Part shown: positions 9,032 through 18,206 of the stretch, piece after piece
Numbering within the stretch: position 1 is the first letter of the stretch
Layout of the letters: the number at the start of each line of letters is the position of its first letter
NCBI RefSeq assembly: GCF_024298885.1
Contig: NZ_CP101166.1
Span: 310,001-374,000, forward strand
Origin: Haloglomus halophilum
GTDB taxonomy: Archaea; Halobacteriota; Halobacteria; Halobacteriales; Haloarculaceae
DNA: 64,000 nt
Direction: 5' to 3'
The notes under the pieces: model-generated
Told to the model about the DNA's origin: nothing
The model's database searches: none
Seen by the model: the letters and a program-made list of their open reading frames with translations, nothing else
Program-made: the position numbers and the translations under genes

Positions 9032-11110
9032 ATGAGCGACGACGCCGAACGCCGTCGGGCCCCGCCGACGGAGGAGGGCTGGTACGTACTGCACGACCTG
9101 CGCAGCGTGGACTGGGACGCGTGGCGTGACGCACCGGACCGCGAGCGCCACACGGCGCTGGACGAGGGTGTCGACTACCTCGAACGCCACGCAGCACTCG
9201 CCGATGTCGACGGCGAGGACGGCGGCACGGCGGTATTCTCCGTCGTCGGGCACAAGGCCGACTTCATGGTGCTGCACCTCCGGCCGACGCTGGCGGCGCT
9301 GGACCGTGCCGAGCGCGCGTTCGAGCGGACGGTACTCGGCGGCTTCACCGAGCAGGCCGATTCGTACCTCTCGGTCACGGAGGTCTCGGGCTACATGCAC
9401 GACGACCTCGACGAGGGCCTCGAGAACGTCGAGGACGCGGGGATGCGCCGCTACATGCGACAGCGCATCCACCCCGACATCCCGGACATGGCGCACGTCT
9501 GCTTCTACCCGATGGACAAGCGCCGCGGCCCGGACCACAACTGGTACGACCTCCCGTTCGACGAGCGTGCGGACCTGATGAGCGCCCACGGCGACATCGG
9601 CCGCCAGTACGCCGGCAAGGTGACCCAGATCATCAGCGGGAGCGTCGGCCTCGACGACCACGAGTGGGGCGTCACGCTGTTCGCCGACGACCCGACCCAG
9701 ATCAAGAAGCTCCTGTACGAGATGCGGTTCGACCCCTCCTCCTCGCGCTACGCCGAGTTCGGCACGTTCTACTTCGGCCAGCGGTTCTCACCGACGGACC
9801 TGCCCGCGCTGTTCGCGGGCGAGGCCGTCCCGAGCGATGGAGCGAGCGAGGGTGCGGACGCGGGACACGCGGCCGTGAGCGGGGGTACGGACGAGTCTCC
9901 GGCCGCGCACGGCGACGAATCGGCAGCGCCCAGCCACGCACACGGGGGCGAGGGGGAAGGCCATCCCCACGCCGGCGGCGAGGATGGTGACGCAGCCGAG
10001 GCGAGCGACGACTCGGACGGCGACCATCCCGACACCGGTGGCGGCGGCCGGCCGCAGACGCCGGACGAAGCCCCACACGAAGAGATCGAGCAGGAGGCGC
10101 TCCGGCGGGAGATGAAGAGTCTCGGCGTGGAGGCCGGCGACCACTCCGGGGCGGGCTACGGGCTCGTCTTCTACTCGAACGCCGACGCGGAGGCGCTGAT
10201 GGAGGAGGTCGAAGGGCTCCGGAGCAACTTCGACCACTACGACACGCACGTCCTGACGACGGTGCGGGCCGACCAGGGGCGCTCGGTGGCCATCAGTCTG
10301 TGGGCGAACCAGCGCGCGGCCGACACCGCGAGCGGCTTCCTCGGCGACCTGACCGACATCGAGCGCGGCGTCGGCGGCCCGCTCCCGGGCGGCGAGAACG
10401 CCGCGGACGAGGATGCGGCCGACGAGGCCGACGGCGAACACGGCGACGCGGACGCGGAGGACGGTACCGCGGGCACCGACGACGAGGCAACCGAATCGCT
10501 CCGGGAGGAACTCGAGGACCTGGATGTCTACGCCGGCCAGCCCCACGGCGAGGACGTCTACGCGGTCGTCCTCTACTCCGAGGCCGACGCCGAGGAGCTG
10601 GCCGAGGAGGTGTACGGGATGCGCGAGCGGTTCGACCACTACGACACGCACGTCAAGACCGCGCTGTACGACGCGCGTGGCGCGCCCGGCGAGGGCGGCG
10701 ACGCGGACGAGGGGACGGGCGACCGAACCGCCGTCGTCAGTATCTGGGACACCGCCGACGCGGCCGACACCGCGAGTGGCTTCCTCGCCGACCTCCCGGG
10801 CATCGTCGAGCGGGCCGGCGAGGAGTCCGGCTTCGGCACGATGGGGATGTTCTACACCGTCGAGCCCGACTACCGGGACGAGTTCGTCGATACGTTCGCC
10901 GACGTGGGCGGGATGCTCGCCGACATGGAGGGCCACTTCGATACGGACCTGATGGTCAACCGCGAGGACGAGAACGACATGTTCATCGCGAGCCAGTGGC
11001 GCTCGCGCGAGGACGCGATGGCGTTCTTCCGCTCGGACGCGTTCCGCGATACGGTCGAGTGGGGCCGCGAGGTGCTGGCCGACCGGCCGCGACACGTCTT
11101 CCTGGCCTGA
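9032..11110 (+). CDS. pitA: PitA/HemQ-type chlorite-dismutase-family protein fused to monooxygenase-like domains
   Basis: This 692-residue fusion has an N-terminal chlorite-dismutase/HemQ domain (residues about 10-265). It contains NWYDLPFDERADLM, HGDIGRQYAGKVTQII, EWGVTLFADDP and YEMRFDPSSSRYAEFG, all characteristic of the coproheme decarboxylase branch, which makes heme b. A His/Asp/Gly-rich linker follows at about 270-350. Two homologous modules come next, at about 352-455 and 488-600, both containing FDHYDTHV and DTASGFL. The C-terminal part (605-692) is an antibiotic-biosynthesis-monooxygenase (ABM)-like domain. Haloarchaeal PitA is known as a Cld-ABM fusion; the two extra central modules make this one longer. 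The start is the ATG at 9032, although the frame is open upstream. Confidence 0.88.
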   Translation: MSDDAERRRAPPTEEGWYVLHDLRSVDWDAWRDAPDRERHTALDEGVDYLERHAALADVDGEDGGTAVFSVVGHKADFMVLHLRPTLAALDRAERAFERTVLGGFTEQADSYLSVTEVSGYMHDDLDEGLENVEDAGMRRYMRQRIHPDIPDMAHVCFYPMDKRRGPDHNWYDLPFDERADLMSAHGDIGRQYAGKVTQIISGSVGLDDHEWGVTLFADDPTQIKKLLYEMRFDPSSSRYAEFGTFYFGQRFSPTDLPALFAGEAVPSDGASEGADAGHAAVSGGTDESPAAHGDESAAPSHAHGGEGEGHPHAGGEDGDAAEASDDSDGDHPDTGGGGRPQTPDEAPHEEIEQEALRREMKSLGVEAGDHSGAGYGLVFYSNADAEALMEEVEGLRSNFDHYDTHVLTTVRADQGRSVAISLWANQRAADTASGFLGDLTDIERGVGGPLPGGENAADEDAADEADGEHGDADAEDGTAGTDDEATESLREELEDLDVYAGQPHGEDVYAVVLYSEADAEELAEEVYGMRERFDHYDTHVKTALYDARGAPGEGGDADEGTGDRTAVVSIWDTADAADTASGFLADLPGIVERAGEESGFGTMGMFYTVEPDYRDEFVDTFADVGGMLADMEGHFDTDLMVNREDENDMFIASQWRSREDAMAFFRSDAFRDTVEWGREVLADRPRHVFLA

Positions 11111-11148
11111 GGACGCCGTTTTATCTCGATCGAGTGGGACGGTACAGC

Positions 11149-11790
11149 ATGGACGAGTACGTCCGACCACATCGTGACGGTGCTGTACTGCTGACAATCG
11201 ACGTGCAGGCCGATTTCACGCGGCCAGGGTCCCCGGCAGCGGTCGACGGGACTGCCGAGGCGGTCCCACGGATGCGACGGCTCGTCGAGGCGTTCCGGGC
11301 TGCGGATGCTCCGATCATCCACGTGGTCCGGCTCTACAGGCAGGACGGGTCGAACGTCGACCGGTGCCGGAGGGAAGATATCGAATCCGGGGCGGAGATC
11401 GTTCGGCCCGGGACCGATGGCGCCGAACTGGTGGGTGAACTGAAACCATCGGCCGATGTCCGTCTCGACGCTGCGCAGCTACTACGTGGCGAGTTCCAGA
11501 ACATCGGGCCCGAGGAGTGGCTGATGTACAAGCCACGATGGAGCGCCTTCCATCGGACGGGCCTGGAGGAGTTCCTCGCGACTCGGTCGGTGGACACGGT
11601 CGTCGTCTGTGGCTGCAACTTCCCGAACTGTCCACGAGCGACCATCTACGAGGCGAGCGAGCGGGATTACCGCCTGGTCTTCGTTCCCGACGCGACCTCC
11701 AGGGTGTACGAACGTGGTATCGATGAACTGGAGGACATCGGTGTGGCGGTCCGAGAGACCGCGGACACGGTCGAGTGGCTCGTCGGCTGA
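11149..11790 (+). CDS. Isochorismatase-like cysteine hydrolase
   Basis: This 213-residue alpha/beta hydrolase is of the isochorismatase superfamily. The catalytic Asp is in LLTIDVQADF (about residue 20), the Lys is probably in MYKPRWSAF and the Cys is in VVVCGCNFPNCPRATIYEA. Members hydrolyse isochorismate, nicotinamide, N-carbamoyl compounds or peroxyureidoacrylate. The PRWSAF and CGCNFPNCPR segments suggest an amidase, but the substrate cannot be assigned. The ATG at 11149 is used because it begins the fold directly. The gene follows pitA by 38 bp, so read-through co-transcription is possible. Confidence 0.85.
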   Translation: MDEYVRPHRDGAVLLTIDVQADFTRPGSPAAVDGTAEAVPRMRRLVEAFRAADAPIIHVVRLYRQDGSNVDRCRREDIESGAEIVRPGTDGAELVGELKPSADVRLDAAQLLRGEFQNIGPEEWLMYKPRWSAFHRTGLEEFLATRSVDTVVVCGCNFPNCPRATIYEASERDYRLVFVPDATSRVYERGIDELEDIGVAVRETADTVEWLVG

Positions 11791-11815
11791 ACTGGGGGTC
11801 GCGGCGGGAGTCGCG

Positions 11816-12283
11816 TCAGTCGTCGGCTGCGGCGCCCTCGTAGCCGTAGGCGTGCTCTGCGTCGGACTCGGCGGCGCCGAGCTGGTCGGCCAGCGGCCCG
11901 CAGGTCGTCTCGCTCACCTCGAGGTAGCGCTCGCCCAGCTCCTCGGTCACGTCGGCGCTCGTCTCCACGGCGTCGCTCATGGCGCTCGTCGCCCGGGCAT
12001 CCGCCTCGGCGAGCCGCTCGAACGTCCGCCCGACCCCGTCGTAGAGGGTGTCCAGCGCGGCGTCGTCGTCGGGGTGGGCCTCCTCGATCTGGTCGACGGC
12101 ACGAACGGCCGCGTAGTGCGAGGAGAGCCGCGTCCGGCGACTGAGGTCGCCGAGGTTCTCGATACCGTCGAGAACGTCCTCCGCGACCGTGCGCTGCACG
12201 CCGAGCCCACCACGAACGAGGGAGCGCTGCATCGAGAGGACCGGCCCGAACAGGCCACCCCGATCCGCGTCATCCGATACCAT
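11816..12283 (-). CDS. Helical hypothetical protein, paralogue A
   Basis: This 155-residue all-helical protein shares the segments RLSSHYAAVR-x-VDQ and LYDGVGRTFE with the neighbour at 12467-12856. The two are clearly paralogues in the same orientation. No catalytic motif, Cys knuckle or TM segment is seen. The ATG at 12283 is preceded by a GGAGG Shine-Dalgarno-like sequence (about 12288-12292) and a TATA-like box at 12310-12315. The function is unknown. A helical, phasin-like or structural role is possible but unproved. Confidence 0.65.
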   Translation of the reverse strand: MVSDDADRGGLFGPVLSMQRSLVRGGLGVQRTVAEDVLDGIENLGDLSRRTRLSSHYAAVRAVDQIEEAHPDDDAALDTLYDGVGRTFERLAEADARATSAMSDAVETSADVTEELGERYLEVSETTCGPLADQLGAAESDAEHAYGYEGAAADD

Positions 12284-12466
12284 ACAGCCTCCTAAAACAG
12301 GACGGTATTGTATAAGGTTTTCCACCGTGTCGGACAGCGAGCCGACAGTGGAACGTTGTTAACGGGATACTATCCGGTAATCAACGAGCGGAAAGCGGCA
12401 TCGGTCGACAGGACCGAGCGGGGCGAGACAGGACGGCACGTTCCCGGGCCCTCGGGTCGGTTCGGG

Positions 12467-12856
12467 TCAGTTCGGGTCCAGCCCCGGCGACAGCAGCCGG
12501 CGCGTCAGCCGCTCGGAGAGGGTCGCAGCCGTCTCGACCGTCGTGATGGCCGACTCCCGGGCGCGGTCGTCGAGGTCGGTGAGGATCTCGAACGTGCGGC
12601 CCACGCCGTCGTACAGCGGGTCCGTCGGCGGTTCCTCGTCCGGGTGGAGTGTCTCCACCTGGTCGACCCCGCGGACGGCCGCGTAGTGCGAGGAGAGGCG
12701 CACACGGCGGCAGCGGTCCTCGGCTCGCTCGATCTCCTCGAGCAGCGACTCCTCCACGTCACGCTGCAGCGAAACGCCCTCGCGAGTGACCGTCCGTCGC
12801 AACGCACAGACCGGACCGAGCGGCCCACCGACACCCCCCTCGTCGCTCGTCGACAT
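12467..12856 (-). CDS. Helical hypothetical protein, paralogue B
   Basis: This 129-residue paralogue of the 11816-12283 protein is shorter at the C-terminus. It shares GP-x-x-x-x-x-R at the start, RLSSHYAAVRGVDQVE and LYDGVGRTFE. The ATG at 12856 is used. An ACCGGATA-AACAAC-like element lies about 45 bp upstream, and a similar element lies upstream of paralogue A, hinting at shared control. No family is recognised. Confidence 0.65.
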   Translation of the reverse strand: MSTSDEGGVGGPLGPVCALRRTVTREGVSLQRDVEESLLEEIERAEDRCRRVRLSSHYAAVRGVDQVETLHPDEEPPTDPLYDGVGRTFEILTDLDDRARESAITTVETAATLSERLTRRLLSPGLDPN

Positions 12857-12981
12857 ACACGGGCCGAGTCCACGACAACTGAAAACTGTTTCTTTGTTGT
12901 TATCCGGTGGCAGACCCCCAGTCGCCGACGGTCGGGGCCCGGAACTCGGGGCTCGGACCTCGGGGCTCGGACCTCGGCGCG

Positions 12982-14079
12982 TCACTCCTCCCAGCGGAAG
13001 CGGCCGTTCCGCTGGACCACCTCGCCGTCGACCGTGAGCGAGGACTCACCGCTCATGTCCGTGATGAGGTCGAGATGGACCGCCGAGTCGTTGCCCGACT
13101 CTCCCTCGGGGAGGCAGTCGTCGTACGCCCGGCCGACGGCGAGATGGACCGTCTCGGCCATCTTCTCGTCGAAGAGGATGCTGTCGGTGAACCGGTCGAT
13201 GCCGCGGTTCATCCCGATGCCGAGTTCGCCCAGGCGGCGGGCCCCCGCGTCCGTGGTGAGGACCGATTCGAGGGCGCCCGCGCCCTGCTCGGCACTCCAG
13301 TCGACCACCTCGCCCCCCTCGAACGAGAGGTGTACGTCGCGCACGCGCTGGCCTTCGACGGTCAGTGGCACGTCGAAGAAGACCTCGCCCGCCGTGTCGT
13401 AGGGGGCGGTGAACACCTCGCCCGAGGGCAGGTTGTGCGAATCGTACGTGACCGACGCGGCGGAGTTGACGGCCGTCCGCCCCGCGATGGACATCGTCAG
13501 GTCGGTCTCGACGGGGCCGCCGGCCTTCTGCAACCGGACGGTATCGCCCTCGTCGAGAATCGTCTTCAGCTGGGCCATCTCCTCGGCCAGGGACTCCCAG
13601 TCCCGGAGCATCGCGTCGTAGACGAAGTCGCGGTACGCCTCGTAGCTCATCCCGGCCGACTGGGCCATCGCCCGCGTCGGGTGGACCGTCGCCACCCAGT
13701 CGGTCGCGAGCCGGGCCTCGCGGATGCCCTGGCGAGCCCGACTGCTGGCCTGTGACCGCTCGCTCGGCACGTCGGCCATCGCGGTCGCGTTGCGGTCGGC
13801 TCGCAACGAGAGAACGGAATCCGCGTTCTCGTACAGCGAGAGCTCGTACTCGGGGTCGCTCTCGAACTCGCCGTCGTGCGCCCGGAGGTAGGCCCGGGAC
13901 ACCTCGCCGGACTGGTAGAGGGTGACCAGGTTCGCCCCACGCTCGCCGAGCTCGGCGGCCACGGCGACCGCGAGGTCGTGGGCCCCCTCGCCGACCTGCA
14001 CGACCACGTCGTCGCCCGCCTCGATGCGGGCGCTCCAGTCCACCAGCGTCCTCGCGTGTTCGCGTACGCGCTCGTCCAT
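12982..14079 (-). CDS. M29-family metallo-aminopeptidase
   Basis: This 365-residue protein has the length and landmarks of M29 (AmpS/PepS/aminopeptidase T), which removes N-terminal residues from peptides using two metal ions. The C-terminal half contains LGELGIGMNRGI (about residue 285), ILFDEKMAETVHLAVGRAY (about 305) and DLITDMSG, where the family has its metal-binding Glu/His/Asp residues. The protein is cytoplasmic, with no signal peptide. It is divergent from tnaA, with a 186-bp shared upstream region; both enzymes feed amino-acid turnover. Confidence 0.9.
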   Translation of the reverse strand: MDERVREHARTLVDWSARIEAGDDVVVQVGEGAHDLAVAVAAELGERGANLVTLYQSGEVSRAYLRAHDGEFESDPEYELSLYENADSVLSLRADRNATAMADVPSERSQASSRARQGIREARLATDWVATVHPTRAMAQSAGMSYEAYRDFVYDAMLRDWESLAEEMAQLKTILDEGDTVRLQKAGGPVETDLTMSIAGRTAVNSAASVTYDSHNLPSGEVFTAPYDTAGEVFFDVPLTVEGQRVRDVHLSFEGGEVVDWSAEQGAGALESVLTTDAGARRLGELGIGMNRGIDRFTDSILFDEKMAETVHLAVGRAYDDCLPEGESGNDSAVHLDLITDMSGESSLTVDGEVVQRNGRFRWEE

Positions 14080-14265
14080 GCCGGGCGGTCGGCACGCCCG
14101 ACCAAAAGGGCGCCGGGCGGGACCGCAGCGGTTGTCGGACGGTGAAACTCATCCACGCAGGTCCCACCGGCGACGGACACGACCGGTCGCCGTCCGCCAG
14201 TTCCATCCGCCAGCAGACACGTCACCGCAGCGACTACTATCACGCTGGCGCCGCTGGCAGGGCGC

Positions 14266-15621
14266 ATGCGCTCGTACAGAGCGAAGATGGTCGAGCCGAT
14301 CCGGCTCCCCGACCGCGAGGAGCGCGAGGCCGCGCTCGACCGGGCCGGGCACAACGTCTTCAACCTCGACTCCGACGCGGTCTACGTCGACCTCCTCACC
14401 GACAGCGGCACGGGGACGATGAGCGACGCCCAGTGGGCGGCGATGGTGCAGGGCGACGAGGCCTACGCCGGCAGCGCGAGCTTCACCGACCTCGAGGCGG
14501 CCGTCTCCGACGTGCTGGGCTTCTCCCGCATCGTGCCCGCTCACCAGGGCCGCGGGGCCGAGAACGTCCTCTACGGCTGTCTCGTCGAGCCGGGTGATGT
14601 CGTCCTCAACAACACCCATTTCGACACGACACGGGCCCACGTCGTCGAGCACGGCGGCGAGCCCGTCGACTGCCCGGTCGACGGCGCGCTCGACCCCGCG
14701 ACGAGCGGCGACTTCATGGGGAACTTCGACGTGGGGCGGGCCCGCGAGGTCGTCGACGAGGTGGGCAAAGAGCGCGTCCCCGTGGTCGTCGTCACGGTCA
14801 CCAACAACTCCGCCGCCGGCCAGCCCGTCAGCGTGGCGAACGTCCGCGAGGTCCGGGCGTTCTGCGACGATATCGGCGCGACGTTCGTCATCGACGCCTG
14901 CCGGTTCGCCGAGAACGCCTACTTCGTCCGCGAGCGCGAACCCGAGTTCGCGGACGCGAGCGTCGCCGAAGTCGCCCGCGAGCAGCTCTCGTACGCCGAC
15001 GCCTGCATCATGAGCGCGAAGAAGGACGGTCTCGCCAACGCCGGCGGCTTCGTCGGGGTCCGGGACGACCCCTCGTTCGACGACCTGTTCGAGCGCGCGA
15101 AGCAGCGCGCCATCCTCTACGAGGGGTTCACGACCTACGGCGGGATGGCGGGCCGGGACCTCGCGGCGGTCGCCGTCGGTCTCCGCGAGGCCGTCACCGA
15201 GGAGTACGTCCGTGACCGCGTCGGGCAGGTCCGGTGGCTCGGGGAGCGCCTCGACGCGGCCGGCGTCCCCGTCGTCCAGCCGGCCGGGGGCCACGCGGTC
15301 TACATCGACGCCGGAACGATGTGTCCCCACGTTCCGAGCGAGGAGTTCCCGGGACAGGCGGTGGTCTGTGACCTCTACCGCGAGGGGGGCGTCCGCGGGG
15401 TGGAACTCGGCGAGTTCGCCTTCCCCGGGACCGACCGGCCCGACCTCGTCCGCCTCGCGGTTCCCCGCCGGACCTACGCCCGCGACCACCTCGAACACGT
15501 GGTCGAGACGGCGGCCGCCGTCGCCGACCACGCCACCAGCCTCGCTGGCTACGAGGTCGTCAGCGAGCCGCCGATGGAGGAGCTCCGGCACTTCTCCGCG
15601 GAGCTCCGGCCGCTGACGTAG
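14266..15621 (+). CDS. tnaA: Tryptophanase / tyrosine phenol-lyase family (beta-eliminating lyase)
   Basis: This 451-residue PLP enzyme has fold-type I beta-eliminating lyase landmarks: DSGTGTMSDAQWAAMVQGDEAYAG split over the N-terminal substrate region, the cofactor Asp in VIDACRFAENAYFV, and the PLP Lys in IMSAKKDG (second Lys by family alignment). Tryptophanase cleaves Trp to indole, pyruvate and ammonia; tyrosine phenol-lyase gives phenol. TnaA is more likely from overall resemblance, but the two cannot be separated safely by eye. An internal ATG at MVEPIRLPD (7 codons in) is an alternative start. No tna leader peptide was seen. Confidence 0.88.
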   Translation: MRSYRAKMVEPIRLPDREEREAALDRAGHNVFNLDSDAVYVDLLTDSGTGTMSDAQWAAMVQGDEAYAGSASFTDLEAAVSDVLGFSRIVPAHQGRGAENVLYGCLVEPGDVVLNNTHFDTTRAHVVEHGGEPVDCPVDGALDPATSGDFMGNFDVGRAREVVDEVGKERVPVVVVTVTNNSAAGQPVSVANVREVRAFCDDIGATFVIDACRFAENAYFVREREPEFADASVAEVAREQLSYADACIMSAKKDGLANAGGFVGVRDDPSFDDLFERAKQRAILYEGFTTYGGMAGRDLAAVAVGLREAVTEEYVRDRVGQVRWLGERLDAAGVPVVQPAGGHAVYIDAGTMCPHVPSEEFPGQAVVCDLYREGGVRGVELGEFAFPGTDRPDLVRLAVPRRTYARDHLEHVVETAAAVADHATSLAGYEVVSEPPMEELRHFSAELRPLT

Positions 15622-15748
15622 CGGTCACGACCCTCGTGTCGCCGGACGGGTGAACGCCCGAGCGGTGTCGTCCGGTCCCACGACCGTGAGCCGCCTCCAC
15701 TCCCCCTGAAAGCTTATCCCGTCGTCGGTGGGTGCCATACGTACACAC

Positions 15749-16759
15749 ATGAACCGCGAGCGCATCCTGGCGGCCGGCGCCGTCGGGGTGGTCGTGGTCG
15801 CCCTCCTGTCAGCCGCGGTCGTCCCCGGGGCCATCACGGACCCCTCGGCCGACGACCCCGAGCGACCCGGTCCCCTCCGCGTGGTCGACATGCCCATCGC
15901 GCCCGGGCAGGTCGACGGGGAGACCGCCACCCTGCGAGTGACCCCGTACCTCCGACACGACGGCCCGACGACGCCGAACGTCTCCGTGGTGTTCCGCGCC
16001 GTCGACTCCGAGTCCGGCCTGGTCGAGACCACCCGTCGCGTCGCGGTCGGCGACGTGACGACCGAGGGGGAGCGCCCCGTCTCCGCGAACCTGACCGTCG
16101 AGCGCGAGGGCGGCTACCACATCGAGGCCATCGTCTACACGGACGACCGGCGCGTCGACACCGCCCGCCGCACGGTGTCGGGGCTCGATGCCCTCACGCC
16201 CGCGTACGCCCGGAGCACCGTCGCGTTCACCGACGAGGAGGCACTTCCGGCGCTGTCGGTCGGCGTCGAGAGTGCCAGCGAGGACCGGACGACCCTGCGC
16301 GTGGCGCCGTCGCTCGTCAACCGCGGCGACACGGCGTCCGAGGGCCTTCGCGTCGAGGTGACGCTCCGGCAGGCCGAATCGAACGTCGTCGCGGCCCGAA
16401 CCGCCGTCGACGTGGGGACCGTCCGGCCGGGCCGCACCGCCTCGCCCGCGACGACCGTGACCGTCCCCGCCGAGTACAACTACTACGTCGACGCCGTGCT
16501 GTACCGGGACGGCGTGGTCGTCGACACCGCCCGCGGCGCGGTGAACCTCGACCCGAGCGAGCCCATCTCCGTCAACGAGACCCGCCGCGAGGTCGAGTTC
16601 GAGGCCGGTGACTTCGAGAGCGACGGCGGCGGCAGCGGTGGCGCGCCGCCGCGGACGGAGACGGCCCTCGGCAGCGGTGGGCAGCCCGGCTTCGGTGCCG
16701 GTCTCGCCGTCGTCGCACTGCTCGGCGCCGCCCTGCTGACCCGGAGGTGGTCGCGATGA
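15749..16759 (+). CDS. PGF-CTERM surface protein
   Basis: This 336-residue exported protein has an N-terminal membrane or signal segment (ILAAGAVGVVVVALLSAAVV). Two homologous beta-rich domains follow, each ending with 'GGYHIEAIVYTDDRRVDTARR' / 'YNYYVDAVLYRDGVVVDTAR'-type motifs. A Gly/Ser linker leads to the C-terminal tripartite tail QPGFGAGLAVVALLGAALL followed by TRRW. This matches PGF-CTERM sorting signals processed by archaeosortase ArtA, giving a lipid-anchored cell-surface protein. The ATG at 15749 is used rather than an in-frame upstream start. It overlaps the next gene by four bases (ATGA). Confidence 0.8.
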   Translation: MNRERILAAGAVGVVVVALLSAAVVPGAITDPSADDPERPGPLRVVDMPIAPGQVDGETATLRVTPYLRHDGPTTPNVSVVFRAVDSESGLVETTRRVAVGDVTTEGERPVSANLTVEREGGYHIEAIVYTDDRRVDTARRTVSGLDALTPAYARSTVAFTDEEALPALSVGVESASEDRTTLRVAPSLVNRGDTASEGLRVEVTLRQAESNVVAARTAVDVGTVRPGRTASPATTVTVPAEYNYYVDAVLYRDGVVVDTARGAVNLDPSEPISVNETRREVEFEAGDFESDGGGSGGAPPRTETALGSGGQPGFGAGLAVVALLGAALLTRRWSR

Positions 16760-17166
16760 GCGACGACGAACCGGGCGCCCCCGAATCGACCACGGACGCG
16801 GACAGGAACGCGAACGCGAATGCGAACGCGGACCCGCCCGAGAACCAGCCTCCCGACCAATCCATGTCCCCCGACACCACCGACGCGACCGCGGCGACGG
16901 CGAAGACCGCTCCGACCGACGATTCCGACGATGATTCCAACGAGGGCACAAGCGACCTCGTCAGATACGCCCGCTACGCGCTGCTGGGCGGTCTGACGCT
17001 ACTGGCGCTGGTGGCGACGCTCCGGTTCTACTTCGCCGCCTCGAACGCCATCGACATCTGGGTCGCCCGACAGTACCGGCCCCTGTTCCAGGCGGCGTTC
17101 AACCTGGTGGTGCTGCTCGTGGCGGCCGTCGGCATCTCCTGGGAGATCCGGAAGGTGGCCGGCTGA
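16756..17166 (+). CDS. Small membrane protein with acidic disordered N-terminus
   Basis: This 136-residue protein is translationally coupled to the PGF-CTERM gene by an ATGA overlap. Residues 1-65 are Asp/Asn/Thr-rich and disordered, including an NANANANA run. Two TM helices follow, at about 78-98 (LLGGLTLLALVATLRFYFA) and 112-130 (AAFNLVVLLVAAVGISWEI). No family is recognised. Coupling suggests it helps place or anchor the upstream surface protein, or forms a complex with it. Confidence 0.65.
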   Translation: MSDDEPGAPESTTDADRNANANANADPPENQPPDQSMSPDTTDATAATAKTAPTDDSDDDSNEGTSDLVRYARYALLGGLTLLALVATLRFYFAASNAIDIWVARQYRPLFQAAFNLVVLLVAAVGISWEIRKVAG

Positions 17167-17207
17167 CCCACGCCGCGTTTCGACCGCCGACAGAGCGCCA
17201 TCCCCAC

Positions 17208-18128
17208 ATGCACTGGTACACAGCGGCCCCAGGGCTGGTCGACACCACCACGGCACGAGCGGCGTGGCTCGCGCTTCGTGGCGACCTCGGAACGTTCGAG
17301 CCGCCCGAATCGCCGGATTCCGAGCTCATCGTCCCCGTCGCGGCGCCGTTCGACTCGGTCGATGCGGCGGTCGAGAAGCTCGCCGACCTCGAGACGCGGC
17401 TCCGGGCCCGCGGAGACCGCCGGGCCGTCTTCCTCACCATCTACGAGCGGATGACGCGCGCGGTCCGGGACGGCATCGAGGACGGCCGGTTCGTCGATGC
17501 CGCGTGGATGCGAGAGTACACCACCACGTTCGCGAACTACTACCGGCGGGCGTTCCTCGCGTTCGAGCGCGGCCGGCTCGGTGCGGTTCCCGACCCCTGG
17601 CGGGTCGCGTTCGGCACCGCACGCCGGGCGGACCGCCTCGTCGTCCAGGACGCCTTCCTCGGTGTGAACGCACACATCAACTACGACCTCGCGCTCGCGC
17701 TCCGCGACGTGGGAATCGACCCCGACCGGGAACGGAAGTACGCCGACCACCGGGCCATCGACGACATCCTGTCGCGGCTGGTCGACGCCCAGCAGACCGC
17801 GCTGGCGGAGCTCTACGCGCCCGAGGTCGACGATATCGACAGGGCACTCGGCCGGCTCGACGAGACGCTCACCCTGCGCTCGATGACGGAGGGCCGCGAG
17901 CAGGCCTGGCGAATCGCCGTCGTGCTCGCCGACGCTCCCTGGTCACCCGTCAGGGCGCTCGCCCGACAGGTCCTGCGAACGACCGCGACCGGGGCCGCCT
18001 TCCTCGTCCGGGGCCCGGACCTCGACCCCGCGCTCGTGGGGCGACTCCGGGCCGCTGAACGCGACGGCCTCGACCTCGAGACGGTGCTGGAGCGAGTGAA
18101 GACGACGCTGGACGACACCGCCGTCTGA
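17208..18128 (+). CDS. DUF5995 family protein
   Basis: This 306-residue soluble helical protein contains FANYYRRAFLAFERG and FLGVNAHINYDLALALRDVG, which match my recollection of DUF5995, an uncharacterised family found in haloarchaea and actinobacteria. The conserved NAHIN-x-DL segment with paired Asn/His/Asp could bind metal, but no enzyme activity is known. It has its own start 41 bp after the preceding gene. Confidence 0.75.
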   Translation: MHWYTAAPGLVDTTTARAAWLALRGDLGTFEPPESPDSELIVPVAAPFDSVDAAVEKLADLETRLRARGDRRAVFLTIYERMTRAVRDGIEDGRFVDAAWMREYTTTFANYYRRAFLAFERGRLGAVPDPWRVAFGTARRADRLVVQDAFLGVNAHINYDLALALRDVGIDPDRERKYADHRAIDDILSRLVDAQQTALAELYAPEVDDIDRALGRLDETLTLRSMTEGREQAWRIAVVLADAPWSPVRALARQVLRTTATGAAFLVRGPDLDPALVGRLRAAERDGLDLETVLERVKTTLDDTAV

Positions 18129-18206
18129 GCGGCCCGACGGCTGGGGCCGTTCGATACGGTTCCACCGGCGCGAGCGCCGGCGATGTCGCTCGCGAGAGGT
18201 AGGAAG

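Noticed and set aside
14080..14265. TnaC-like leader peptide before tnaA
   Set aside because: No short ORF with a critical Trp and the bacterial TnaC pattern was seen.
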